Assembly (NCBI GenBank): GCA_041730495.1
Contig: JBGSBR010000004.1
Span: 1-64,000 of the forward strand
Length of the DNA: 64,000 nt
Source: JBGSBR01 sp041730495
GTDB lineage: Bacteria; Patescibacteriota; Microgenomatia; UBA1406; GWC2-37-13
Reading direction: 5' to 3'
The notes beneath the pieces were generated by a model. It had not been told where the DNA came from. It ran no database searches and saw only the letters and a program-made list of their open reading frames with translations. Numbering within the stretch: the first letter of the stretch is position 1; each line of letters opens with the position of its first letter. The position numbers and the translations under genes are program-made. Of this stretch, positions 49,912 to 57,875 are shown piece after piece.

Positions 49912-51000
49912 TTAGTTTATATTTCCAATCAAACTATATATCGGTAAGATGATCGAGATTGCGACGAAAAATACTCCAGCACCAACGATAAGCAGCAATG
50001 TAGGCTCAAGTGCAACTGATAAATTGCGTGCACTATTCTCAGTTTTTTCTTCATAAATTTCACCGATTCTGACTAATGTTTTCGCGGTACTTCCCGATTG
50101 TTCTGATGCTACTATCATCTGTTGGATTGAGATTGGGATATAGCGATTTACATTTTCGATTTGTTTGAAACTTTTCTGAAATGAGTTACCAGCTTCGATA
50201 AGTGACCGCAGTCGAGCATACACTTTTTTGTAGACAGTAAATGAGGTTGAATCTTCGAGTGCCTCAATTGCCGCTGTGATGATAATGCCACTATTCAGCA
50301 TACTGCCTAATAAGTACCCAAATCGCGCAACTTCGTTTTGTAGTACCATTGTTTTGATGATTGGAAGTCTTAACAATAGCATCTCGCCGAGATACAATGT
50401 TTTCGGGAAAAAGAATAAGAAATAAATAACCATAAATCCTGCAAGTGCAACCAGAGGGACAACAATAAATCCATATGAAGCTAAAAATGTGCCTACAAAA
50501 ATCATAATGCGAGTCATGAGTGGTAGATCAACATCCAGTGATGAGAAAACTGTCGCAATTCGTGGAAGTATGAAAAGCGAGATTCCTCCACCGATTAAGA
50601 TCGTCAAAATAATTACAAAAATCGGATAAAACAATGCTGTGCGCACCTTTGAGTTGAAACTTTCTTCTTTACGATTATGCTCTACTACTCCGTTTAAGTT
50701 TTCGACAAGTTTGCCGCTTTGCTCACCGATTTTGATAAGAGAAATTGTGTTTCGGGTGTAGATATGAGCATTATCAAGAGCTTTCCAGAGTGGCGTACCA
50801 CTGATAATATCTTGTAAAACTTTTGCAGTAATTTTCTTCATTCCCTCTGATTCAGTTTCAGTATGGATAGACTCAAGTGCCGCTACAATTGGCATACCAC
50901 ATGAGAGCAACATGCTGAGTTTTTCGACAAACTCGAGGCGTTCGGTGTGTGTTGTATGCAAAGTGAAGACATCAGTAAACTTGTTCAGTGCTGAATTCAT
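49912..51000 (-). CDS. PilC/GspF-type platform protein, cluster 2
   Basis: 362 residues; two T2SSF repeats with membrane helices near 125-150, 170-200 and 330-360. EFVEKLSMLLSCGMPIVAALES, IGEQSGKLVENLNGV, ASEQSGSTAKTLVRIGE. It lacks the N-terminal extension of the cluster 1 PilC (400 residues). Forms the platform with PilB2. Confidence 0.93.
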   Translation of the reverse strand: MNSALNKFTDVFTLHTTHTERLEFVEKLSMLLSCGMPIVAALESIHTETESEGMKKITAKVLQDIISGTPLWKALDNAHIYTRNTISLIKIGEQSGKLVENLNGVVEHNRKEESFNSKVRTALFYPIFVIILTILIGGGISLFILPRIATVFSSLDVDLPLMTRIMIFVGTFLASYGFIVVPLVALAGFMVIYFLFFFPKTLYLGEMLLLRLPIIKTMVLQNEVARFGYLLGSMLNSGIIITAAIEALEDSTSFTVYKKVYARLRSLIEAGNSFQKSFKQIENVNRYIPISIQQMIVASEQSGSTAKTLVRIGEIYEEKTENSARNLSVALEPTLLLIVGAGVFFVAISIILPIYSLIGNIN

Positions 51001-51015
51001 AGTAAGACGAGGAAA

Positions 51016-52680
51016 TTAGATATGTACGACTCGCATCAGTTCTTCGATTGTTGTCAGACCTGCGGTTACTTTTTCAAGTCCATCTGCAAACATGGTTTGA
51101 GCGCCTTGTTTGATAGCAAGATCCATAATTTGCTTGGCTGAAGGATGTGTCAAAGATAATTCTTGAATCTCTGGAGTGACCGTGATGATTTCGTAAACTG
51201 CCGTACGACCTCGATATCCGATATTAGCACATTTGTCACAACCCTTACCTTTGTACAACGTTGTTTTCTTGGTAAATATATTTTTGAGAATAGGATTTTT
51301 TTTAATATCATCGAGTGAGATCTCAGTACTAATGCGACAGTTGTCACAGATTTTGCGAACCAATCGTTGTGCAATTATCAGTTCAAGAGTCGATGATAGT
51401 AAAAATGGTTCGACTTTCATATCCAGCAATCGTGGGATAGCAGTGGCAGCATCATTGGCATGGAAAGTCGTGAAAAGAAGATGACCAGTGAGTGCAGCAT
51501 TTGTGGCAATTTCGGCTGTTTCTTGATCACGGATTTCTCCGACCAAGATAATATCTGGATCTTGGCGGACTATTGATCGCAAGCCTTTGGCAAATGTCAG
51601 ATTAGTTTGTTCATTGACTTGAATATGATTCACGCCTTGGATTTTGTACTCGACAGGATCTTCGATCGTGGTGATATTCACACCAGGTTTATTCAGTTGT
51701 TTCAAGAGAGCATATAGGGTGGTAGTTTTACCAGATCCAGTCGGACCGACGACTAAGATCATGCCAAATGGCTTAGTGATGGCTTCTTCAATCAATTGTT
51801 GATTTTTTTCCGAAAGACCAAGATCTACGAGACCAAGACCTTTGATGTAATGTGATAAGACACGTAACACAATTTTTTCACCATCAAGTGTGGGCACTAT
51901 CGAGACACGCAGATCGACGGAAAATGCATCAGTTGCAAGTCGGACGGAGCCATCTTGGCTAGAGAAATGTTCATCGGTGCGCAAGTGTGCCAAGATCTTG
52001 ACGCGATTTAAAACATTTTCATAATATTCTTTTGGCATGCGACCGGATTCTTGTAGTACACCATCGACACGGATACGGACGATCACTTCTTCATTTTGTG
52101 GTTCGAAATGGATATCAGAGGCTTTATAGGTCAGTGCTTCGGAGATTACTTCGACAAAGATATCTTGAGCTGCTTTGTTTTGTGAATTGAAAATATCTGC
52201 AAAGCGATTTGTAAGTGGTTGTTTGTAATGCACAAATGATTTCGTAATATCATCAGTGAAAGAATACATGAGTTTTACATCTTTCATTTGTTGATTTTGT
52301 GAGGTCGGGACGATCGGATTGAAAATATTGTGAAGCGCATCAAGCAAGCCAGATTGTTGAGGATTATCAGTGGCTACAAAAGCGTTTGTATCATCCTCAC
52401 GGACATATACCAGATGAAATTTTTCAGCTATATCTTGAGGTATTCGTTGCACATTTACAGCAGATGCTGGAGTTTTTTCAAGATCAGCATAGGTCACTTG
52501 TTGTGATTCAGCGATAGCTTGACCAAGGATACTTTTGTTGATAATCTCAAGTGTCAGTAGTGCTGTTACTAGTGTAGTTTTATTTTGAGTGGCATATGCA
52601 GCAGCTTTATCCATATCCTCTTGCGATACATAGTTCTCTTTCAGAAGTAGATCTTTGATAGGATCATTAGTTGTATCCAT
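51016..52680 (-). CDS. PilB/GspE-type assembly ATPase, cluster 2
   Basis: 554 residues from ATG 52680 (an ATG at 52722 would overlap the upstream gene). N-terminal MshEN-like domain, then ASDIHFEP, Walker A GPTGSGKTT, DPDIILVGEIRD (Walker B), TGHLLFTTFHAND and tetracysteine CDNC...CDKC. No PilT is encoded in this cluster, so retraction would need the cluster 1 PilT or be absent. Confidence 0.94.
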   Translation of the reverse strand: MDTTNDPIKDLLLKENYVSQEDMDKAAAYATQNKTTLVTALLTLEIINKSILGQAIAESQQVTYADLEKTPASAVNVQRIPQDIAEKFHLVYVREDDTNAFVATDNPQQSGLLDALHNIFNPIVPTSQNQQMKDVKLMYSFTDDITKSFVHYKQPLTNRFADIFNSQNKAAQDIFVEVISEALTYKASDIHFEPQNEEVIVRIRVDGVLQESGRMPKEYYENVLNRVKILAHLRTDEHFSSQDGSVRLATDAFSVDLRVSIVPTLDGEKIVLRVLSHYIKGLGLVDLGLSEKNQQLIEEAITKPFGMILVVGPTGSGKTTTLYALLKQLNKPGVNITTIEDPVEYKIQGVNHIQVNEQTNLTFAKGLRSIVRQDPDIILVGEIRDQETAEIATNAALTGHLLFTTFHANDAATAIPRLLDMKVEPFLLSSTLELIIAQRLVRKICDNCRISTEISLDDIKKNPILKNIFTKKTTLYKGKGCDKCANIGYRGRTAVYEIITVTPEIQELSLTHPSAKQIMDLAIKQGAQTMFADGLEKVTAGLTTIEELMRVVHI

Positions 52681-52687
52681 AGAGGGT

Positions 52688-53062
52688 TTAGCTGATATTA
52701 AGTATTCGTTTGATGTGAGCAATAATTTCTGTTAATGGTGTATCAGATTTAACAATATATTCAGTAGCGCCCAGACTCAATGCTTTTTGCTTGTCTTCGA
52801 CCTGACTGAGGTTGGTCGTAACGATGACTGGTGTAGTGTGTCCTAGTTTCTGTAACTCGGCGAGTACTGCGAAGCCATCGACATTTGGCATCATGAGATC
52901 TAGCAAAATCAGATCATACGGTGTTGCTTTAGCTTTATCTAGTGCTTCTTGGCCATCGTCGGCGGTTTCTGCGAGGAAACCTTCATGTGTGAGTTTGAGT
53001 TGTAGTGCAGTTGATAACGGTTTTTCGTCGTCTACGACGAGTATTCGTTTTTGATCAGCCAT
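52688..53062 (-). CDS. CheY-like response regulator heading pilus cluster 2
   Basis: 124 residues, receiver only: ILVVDDEKPL acidic pair, Asp in LILLDLMMPNVDG (about 54), VTTNLS, Lys in YIVKSDTP. It is the first gene of the pilB2-pilC2-pseudopilin operon, 7 nt upstream of pilB2, so it probably tunes pilus assembly by protein contact. No kinase is adjacent. Confidence 0.92.
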   Translation of the reverse strand: MADQKRILVVDDEKPLSTALQLKLTHEGFLAETADDGQEALDKAKATPYDLILLDLMMPNVDGFAVLAELQKLGHTTPVIVTTNLSQVEDKQKALSLGATEYIVKSDTPLTEIIAHIKRILNIS

Positions 53063-53068
53063 AAAACA

Positions 53069-53097
53069 ATACTAGAGATATTTCTTACATATTTCAA
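53069..53097 (-). promoter_or_regulatory. Pilus cluster 2 promoter, leaderless type
   Basis: TTGAAA (53092-53097), 17 bp, TAGTAT (53069-53074), 6 nt, ATG 53062. Confidence 0.68.
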
Positions 53098-53116
53098 GCG
53101 AAGTTAGTGAGCAGAA

Positions 53117-53644
53117 TTATATGGCTAAATAGTTTATCGCGTCTTCTGGTGTATCTGCAAAGTAGATAAGATCTTTTAGATCTCGATCGATAAAGCCATC
53201 AGCTTTCATTTTTTGAAGCTGCACTTTCAGTCCGTCATAAAAATTCAAGGTATTTAAGACAATAATCGGTTTATTGTGCATACCTTGTTTCTTGAGCTCA
53301 AGCACATCGGTAAGCTCATCAAGTGTGCCCACTCCTCCGACTAAAACAACGATAGCATCACTTCGGAGTAGAATAGTTGCTTTACGTTCACCGAGTGTTT
53401 TGGCGACAATCAGCTCATCAATAGTTTCTCGTGCTACATCTTTATATACATCTATGGTGACGCCAATAAGTTTCCGGCCAGCAGTCTGTACGGCATCTGC
53501 GATAAGTTTCATAAGGCCTCTATCAGAGGCGCCCCATACAAGATCATAGCCACTCAAGGCTAGTTTTTCAGCAAGGATGCATGCTGGATCCGTATATTTT
53601 TTATTTAAATCACTCGCTGAGCAAAAGATGCCGATGTATTTCAT
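53117..53644 (-). CDS. LOG-family protein (Rossmann nucleotide phosphoribohydrolase-like)
   Basis: 175 residues, LOG/TIGR00730 type: GIFCSASDLN start, YDLVWGASDRGLMKLIADA, and the active-site pair GERKATI (PxxRK-like position) and LVGGVGTLDEL (usual PGGxGTxxE; the first Gly-Gly and Glu are kept, Pro is Val). Cleaves nucleoside 5'-monophosphate N-glycosidic bonds in characterised members. TATAAT stands 7 nt before ATG. Confidence 0.82.
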   Translation of the reverse strand: MKYIGIFCSASDLNKKYTDPACILAEKLALSGYDLVWGASDRGLMKLIADAVQTAGRKLIGVTIDVYKDVARETIDELIVAKTLGERKATILLRSDAIVVLVGGVGTLDELTDVLELKKQGMHNKPIIVLNTLNFYDGLKVQLQKMKADGFIDRDLKDLIYFADTPEDAINYLAI

Positions 53645-53675
53645 GTTGTTGATTATAACAAGTATTAACTTAATC

Positions 53676-54686
53676 CTACTTCAGATATTTCTTGAAAAAA
53701 GCAAAACGCTTTTTACCAAATAACTCATGAGCTGCTGGTGTAGCCCATGCGGGCTCAGGTGGCAATACTGCTAGATTAAATTTCTTACCCACTACGAGAT
53801 CCATTGTAGCTATACCTTGCTGCTTTGTTTCATCGAGCAACAGTATACGCTCGGGTACTGATGCTATTAACTTCAGATCTTCGTCATAGAGCATGATAGC
53901 TTCGTTGTAGATGCATAACGTAAACGTTTTATTTGATTCAGCTTCACGCAATTTGATGGTTTCACATAAGAAACCGCTATGTTCAAACTCTTTTTTATCA
54001 ATAACTTGATAGAGTTTGGACTTAGGAAGCTTGATATTTTCATTACTCAACAGCAGATGATAAGAATAAAGACTATCTTTAGCGTATTTTTGTAACTCTC
54101 CAACAGTTCTTACTTCACCAAGTGCAAGTACACACCCATGTCTTGTGAGCTGTGTCAGTGTGCGGATCACAATCTCAGCTCTGTCGTAAGTCATTTTAGT
54201 TGGAATCGTTATCAACTCCCCACTATCTGTCGCGATCACTGCTGGACAAAACGCTGCAGCAGGATCTGCGAGACGGAAGACACTGATGTCAACAAACGGT
54301 ACTGCTCTAAATCCTGCAGGGTCGAAATCGACGATTGGTAAATCGGCATAGTAAGCACTTTCGAGCATGATGCTTTCTTGACCGACCTCTGCCGGGTAAA
54401 ATCCTTTGATTCCTTGTTGCAATACCTGCTCAATTGCGTGAATCATCTGAGTTATCACACCTGCTTTCTCTAGTGGAGGTGCTGTCGGACTACCAATTTC
54501 TGTCACACTACAGACAAGATCTGATGGCGATAGTTCTGTTGTTTCGAGCAGCTTGATGTTCAGCTGATCTTTGATTGGTGCGATACTCTCTATCTGACGT
54601 TTCACATCTAGCCCTCCTCCGGTAGTAAATACTGATGCTTTGGTAATGAATTTTTCAACGTTATGTTGATCGATAATAATACTCAT
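53676..54686 (-). CDS. DUF917-family protein
   Basis: 336 residues: FTTGGGLDVKRQIE, LSPSDLVCSVTEIGSPTAPPLEK, FYPAEVGQESIMLESAYYADLPIVDFD and PAAAFCPAVIATDSGE fit DUF917, a family linked to hydantoin-type metabolism (some members are S-methyl thiohydantoin desulfurases). Enzyme activity here is not established. The start overlaps the stop of the frameshifted upstream gene (ATGA-type 4-bp overlap), so both belong to one operon with the leader at 55906-55986. Confidence 0.7.
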   Translation of the reverse strand: MSIIIDQHNVEKFITKASVFTTGGGLDVKRQIESIAPIKDQLNIKLLETTELSPSDLVCSVTEIGSPTAPPLEKAGVITQMIHAIEQVLQQGIKGFYPAEVGQESIMLESAYYADLPIVDFDPAGFRAVPFVDISVFRLADPAAAFCPAVIATDSGELITIPTKMTYDRAEIVIRTLTQLTRHGCVLALGEVRTVGELQKYAKDSLYSYHLLLSNENIKLPKSKLYQVIDKKEFEHSGFLCETIKLREAESNKTFTLCIYNEAIMLYDEDLKLIASVPERILLLDETKQQGIATMDLVVGKKFNLAVLPPEPAWATPAAHELFGKKRFAFFKKYLK

Positions 54687-55832
54687 ATATGTGAATTAGC
54701 GCGCATAATTTGCTTCGCAATTTGTAATGTTGGATATGGTTTAAGACAATACAGATCATGGATATCGCCATAAACTTTGCTTTCGTCTGCCACTATGACA
54801 TTCGGATGAATATACAACCCAGCAAACATTGCATCCGCGGTCGGTTGCCATAACTCTTTTGTTTTTTTGAGGATCTTACTTTCCAATGGATCCTCAATGG
54901 CTATTACACCTTGATGTTGTGATAGTGATTGTAAATAGATGACACTGTTACTAGAGTTGGCTAAGTCCACATATGATGTGGGTTGTTTTTCAAGTAGCAG
55001 ATTATGCCAAGTCTCATCAGTTGCTGCGAGTAGTTGTGTAAGATCTGCCAGCGTCGGCAAGTTTCCAGATGCTACTGATTGTGTTACTTCAGTTTCAATA
55101 TGACTAAAGGGATTTACTACCTGCACATCTCCTGTTCTTGCTTTGTGTACTCTTCTCATAAAAACATTTCCTAATGTGTTGGCATGATTTTGTACCTGAG
55201 TACACCAATCAATAAGCGCAGATTGCGTAATATTACCTTGATTATAGGCATCAAAGAGATATAACCAATATTCGAGTTTAGGAATGTGGATGTATGTCGG
55301 TGCTGATGGTTGTTCATTGTTTCCAATAAAGCCAGCACATTTAGCCAGACGATCAATTGTATGAATTTCATACGCATGTAACGACGGACTGATTGAGACA
55401 CTGGTAATAATTGATTCACCGAAGACTATTTGTATCTGTACTATTTACCAGTGATAACTCTTTTCCTGTATCCATCATTCCGCGAGCATTACTTTCTCCA
55501 AATAAACAACAGCCGGTGACAATACAGATATCATCAGGTATTGCATCAGGTAATTGCACAATCTCTGGTTTAATAAAAAAGGTATTACTTTTATCAGAAA
55601 CGGAGATATACCCGTCACCATTTTTATGATGAAGTACACCTTTGGTACCGATAGTTGTCTGATTGTTTATCACATCCAAGTTACGCAAAGCTTGCAGTTT
55701 TGTTGCAACTTTTCTGAGTGCTTTTGAATCTTGAGCATCCTCAAACATCTGCAATGTACTTTTTCCGTACATGGCAGGTTGATAGTGACCTGTGATTTGA
55801 TCTAATGGTATTAATATTGATTGTTCTAACAT
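54683..55832 (-). pseudogene. Frameshifted gene of unknown function, partner of DUF917
   Basis: One long coding region in two frames. 55832-55416 encodes 138 residues (MLEQSILIPLDQITGHY...), ending at TGA 55416-55418. A second frame is open from about 55444 without a stop through IVFGESIITSVSISPSLHAYE, ...YIHIPKLEYWLYLFDAYNQ and MRRVHKARTGDVQVVNP to 54683. It has no ATG near its beginning, so a shift must occur within 55416-55444. There is no slippery heptamer. Intact length would be about 380 residues. Either a real lesion or a sequencing/assembly error; no family recognised. Confidence 0.65.
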
Positions 55833-55858
55833 AATGTAATTTAAAATTGTAATAATCC

Positions 55859-55887
55859 AAAAAAAACCCCCCGGTATTATCCGGGGG
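55859..55887 (-). terminator. Leader terminator of the DUF917 operon
   Basis: On the minus strand CCCCCGG, loop ATAATA, CCGGGGG, then about eight T. It lies between the leader peptide (55906-55986) and the first operon gene (ATG 55832), as expected for an attenuator. ATCCC of its 5' side is complementary to GGGAT after the CGG CGG codons. Confidence 0.85.
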
Positions 55888-55905
55888 ATGTATAGTCGTG
55901 GTTAT

Positions 55906-55986
55906 TTAGGCTTGTAAGCCATAACACATACTATCCCGCCGCAGCGTTCGTCGTCGAACATCGATGACAATTGATAGATGTATCAT
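55906..55986 (-). CDS. Arg-rich leader peptide of the DUF917 operon
   Basis: 26 codons: MIHLSIVIDV, then RRRTLRRD, then SMCYGLQA and TAA. The Arg codons are CGA CGA CGA (55948-55956) and CGG CGG (55936-55941). The ATG stands 8 nt after the -10 TATACT, so the mRNA would be nearly leaderless. Local hairpins GTTCG-ACGA-CGAAC and GGCTT-AC-AAGCC lie within it. By analogy with attenuators, stalling at Arg codons would free GGCGGGAT to pair with ATCCCCC of the terminator arm. Confidence 0.62.
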   Translation of the reverse strand: MIHLSIVIDVRRRTLRRDSMCYGLQA

Positions 55987-55994
55987 ATTGATAT

Positions 55995-56022
55995 AGTATA
56001 AAATGTAATCTGCAAATGTCAA
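55995..56022 (-). promoter_or_regulatory. DUF917 operon promoter
   Basis: TTGACA (56017-56022), 16-bp spacer, TATACT (55995-56000) on the minus strand, divergent from and close to the obgE promoter. Confidence 0.78.
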
Positions 56023-56038
56023 TTACAATTCTATAGGT

Positions 56039-56044
56039 TATAAT
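56039..56044 (+). promoter_or_regulatory. obgE -10 box, leaderless type
   Basis: TATAAT followed by exactly 6 nt and ATG 56051. The -35 is weak (TGTCAA at 56017-56022, 16-bp spacer), which is the same hexamer as the divergent TTGACA read on the other strand. Confidence 0.6.
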
Positions 56045-56050
56045 ACACAT

Positions 56051-57001
56051 ATGTTAGTCGATGAAATCAATATTACAGTAATTGGAGGCAAGGGCGGCGA
56101 AGGTGTCGTGCGTTTTTTCCCGAAAAAAGCTGGTCCTGCTGGCGGTAACGGTGGCAACGGAGGTAATGTTTATGCATATGGTAATCAAAACTTATCAGAT
56201 CTGAAACGTTATGCTGGAGCACCACGTCATGAAGCAGATGCGGGTCAACCAGGTGAAACATTTGAGCGTATCGGTCACAAAGGTGAAGATCTACTCCTTC
56301 ACTTCCCGATCGGCACATTGATCACTGATACCAACACTGGTGAACAGATCGAGATCACACATGCGAAACAAAAAGAGTTGCTTGTCACTGGTGGTAAAGG
56401 TGGACGTGGTAACTCAGCTTTCAAATCTGCTACCAATCAAACACCCCGACAATATGAGCCAGGTACTCCTGGTCAAGAACGTCATTTTCATATTATCATG
56501 CGTTTCATTGCAGATTTTGGCTTTATCGGTTTCCCCAATGCAGGTAAAAGTAGCTTGCTTAATGAACTGACAGCTGCATCTGTGCGTACTGCTGCTTATC
56601 CATTCACTACACTTGAGCCTAACTTAGGTGAGTTTGAAGGTAAGATCATCGCAGATATTCCAGGACTGATCGAAGGAGCATCATCTGGAAAAGGTCTCGG
56701 ACATAAATTCCTCAAGCATATCGAAAAAGTACCAGTACTTCTTCATACGGTTTCACTCGAATCCAAAGATATTTTGCGAGATATTGAAGTAATCAATGAT
56801 GAGCTAAAAAACTATCGTGAGCATATGGGTGAGAAACCACAAACAATTCTTCTTACGAAAACTGATTTAGTTGATGAAACGTTCGTTGAAGAAAAAGTAG
56901 AACTGATAAAAAGCAAAGGATATGATGTAATTCCTGTTTCGATCTTCAATCCTGAGCAGTTTGAAAAGCTGCAAGATTTTCTGCGTAGTTTTGATAAATA
57001 G
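56051..57001 (+). CDS. obgE: GTPase ObgE/CgtA
   Basis: 316 residues. Glycine-rich Obg domain (1-157: GGKGGEGVVRFFPKKAGPAGGNGGNGG split by conserved residues, DLLLHFPIGT, GGKGGRGNSAF), then the G domain: G1 GFPNAGKSS (about 160-168), G2 TTLEPNLG, G3 DIPGLIEGA, G4 TKTDLVD, G5 VSIFN. The C-terminal OCT domain is absent. 50S assembly and stress GTPase. Repeat copy 3 begins 5 nt after its stop. Confidence 0.96.
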   Translation: MLVDEINITVIGGKGGEGVVRFFPKKAGPAGGNGGNGGNVYAYGNQNLSDLKRYAGAPRHEADAGQPGETFERIGHKGEDLLLHFPIGTLITDTNTGEQIEITHAKQKELLVTGGKGGRGNSAFKSATNQTPRQYEPGTPGQERHFHIIMRFIADFGFIGFPNAGKSSLLNELTAASVRTAAYPFTTLEPNLGEFEGKIIADIPGLIEGASSGKGLGHKFLKHIEKVPVLLHTVSLESKDILRDIEVINDELKNYREHMGEKPQTILLTKTDLVDETFVEEKVELIKSKGYDVIPVSIFNPEQFEKLQDFLRSFDK

Positions 57002-57005
57002 TCAA

Positions 57006-57112
57006 CGTGCTTGTATGTGATTCTTCGCTAACTTCAAGCTGAGGCACTATCTTCCTTTTACTTACAATCTCCACGACAGCCCGTGAAGTTGAGCTCATTC
57101 TCACACACTGCG
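57006..57112 (+). repeat. Intergenic structured repeat, copy 3 of 3
   Basis: Aligns with copies 1 and 2 without gaps: GCTAACTTCAAGC (57027) and GTGAAGTTGAGC (57083), again 56 nt apart. AACTTCA pairs with TGAAGTT; one bulged G precedes AGC. Outer arms TATGTG / CACACA. It starts 5 nt after the obgE stop. Confidence 0.75.
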
Positions 57113-57140
57113 CAACCGTTGTATAACACAATAGAAGTAT

Positions 57141-57213
57141 TGTCATTCCGGACTTGATCCGGAATCTAGTTCAGAAATATTGTACTGGACCCCCGATCGC
57201 AGTCGGGATGACA
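57141..57213. repeat. TGTCATTCC...ATGACA palindromic repeat
   Basis: 73-nt imperfect palindrome: TGTCATTCCGGACTTGATCC at one end, CCCCCGATCGCAGTCGGGAT then GACA at the other, each half also forming a small hairpin (CCGGA..TCCGG; CCCGAT..GTCGGG). Belongs by sequence to the widespread TGTCAT...ATGACA class of small intergenic repeats found across unrelated bacteria. Confidence 0.7.
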
Positions 57214-57221
57214 TTCTTAGC

Positions 57222-57254
57222 AAAAAAAAACAGCCTCCCATTGCTGAGAGGCTG
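57222..57254 (-). terminator. Terminator of the cupredoxin gene
   Basis: CAGCCTC / GAGGCTG 7-bp stem read on the minus strand into nine T (57222-57230), 23 nt after the cupredoxin stop. Confidence 0.85.
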
Positions 57255-57276
57255 ATTAATAGTTGTTATACTATTT

Positions 57277-57825
57277 TTATTTCACGGTAAGTGTGCCGAC
57301 CATACCCATCTGACGATGTTGTCCGACACTGCAGTAGTATTCGAAACTACCAGTCTTGTCTGCTACGAACTCGACAGTTTCTGATGCGCCAGCTTGGATC
57401 TGTGCTGTGGCGACATCGAATTCATCAATCACAAGATCATGAAAACCTTCTGTGTTTTCAAATGTAATACGAACAGTGTCACCTTTATTTACAGTCATTG
57501 TATTTGGTGCAAAAGTAAATTCATCACCTTTGACAGTAAATTCTTTGACTTCACCTTCTGTTTCATTTTCCATTGTGCCTGATGGAGCCATTTTTTTCTC
57601 ATCGGCTGTCATAGCATCATCTGAGGCTTCCATAGCACCAGAAGGAGTCATGCTCTCATCTGAGGTGGCTTCATTGGTGATCTCAGTACCATTATTAGTG
57701 GTCTGTGATGAGTTGCGATTCATCGCAAGATATACGACTGCGCCAGCAAGAAGTAAAATGACAATAAGCATCATGATTGAGCGGTTTCCGTTGGATGCCG
57801 CTTGTTGTGTCTGTGTTTCTTCCAT
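57277..57825 (-). CDS. Membrane-anchored cupredoxin (blue copper protein)
   Basis: 182 residues. N-terminal membrane anchor (SIMMLIVILLLAGAVVYLAM), a Met/Asp/Glu-rich spacer (about 45-90), then a plastocyanin-like domain: FTFAPNTMTVNKGDTVRI, FHDLVIDEFD with the first His ligand, and YYCSVGQHRQMGMVG with Cys, His and Met ligands. A type 1 copper site is complete. Electron carrier or copper-handling protein outside the membrane. It has its own terminator. Confidence 0.88.
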   Translation of the reverse strand: MEETQTQQAASNGNRSIMMLIVILLLAGAVVYLAMNRNSSQTTNNGTEITNEATSDESMTPSGAMEASDDAMTADEKKMAPSGTMENETEGEVKEFTVKGDEFTFAPNTMTVNKGDTVRITFENTEGFHDLVIDEFDVATAQIQAGASETVEFVADKTGSFEYYCSVGQHRQMGMVGTLTVK

Positions 57826-57875
57826 AGTTAATTAATACTTATAACAGTACTTTATACCATGTTTTGAGCTGCGGT

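Noticed and set aside
55416..55444. Programmed ribosomal frameshift
   Set aside because: No slippery heptamer or following strong stem-loop is seen; a simple indel or sequence error is more likely.
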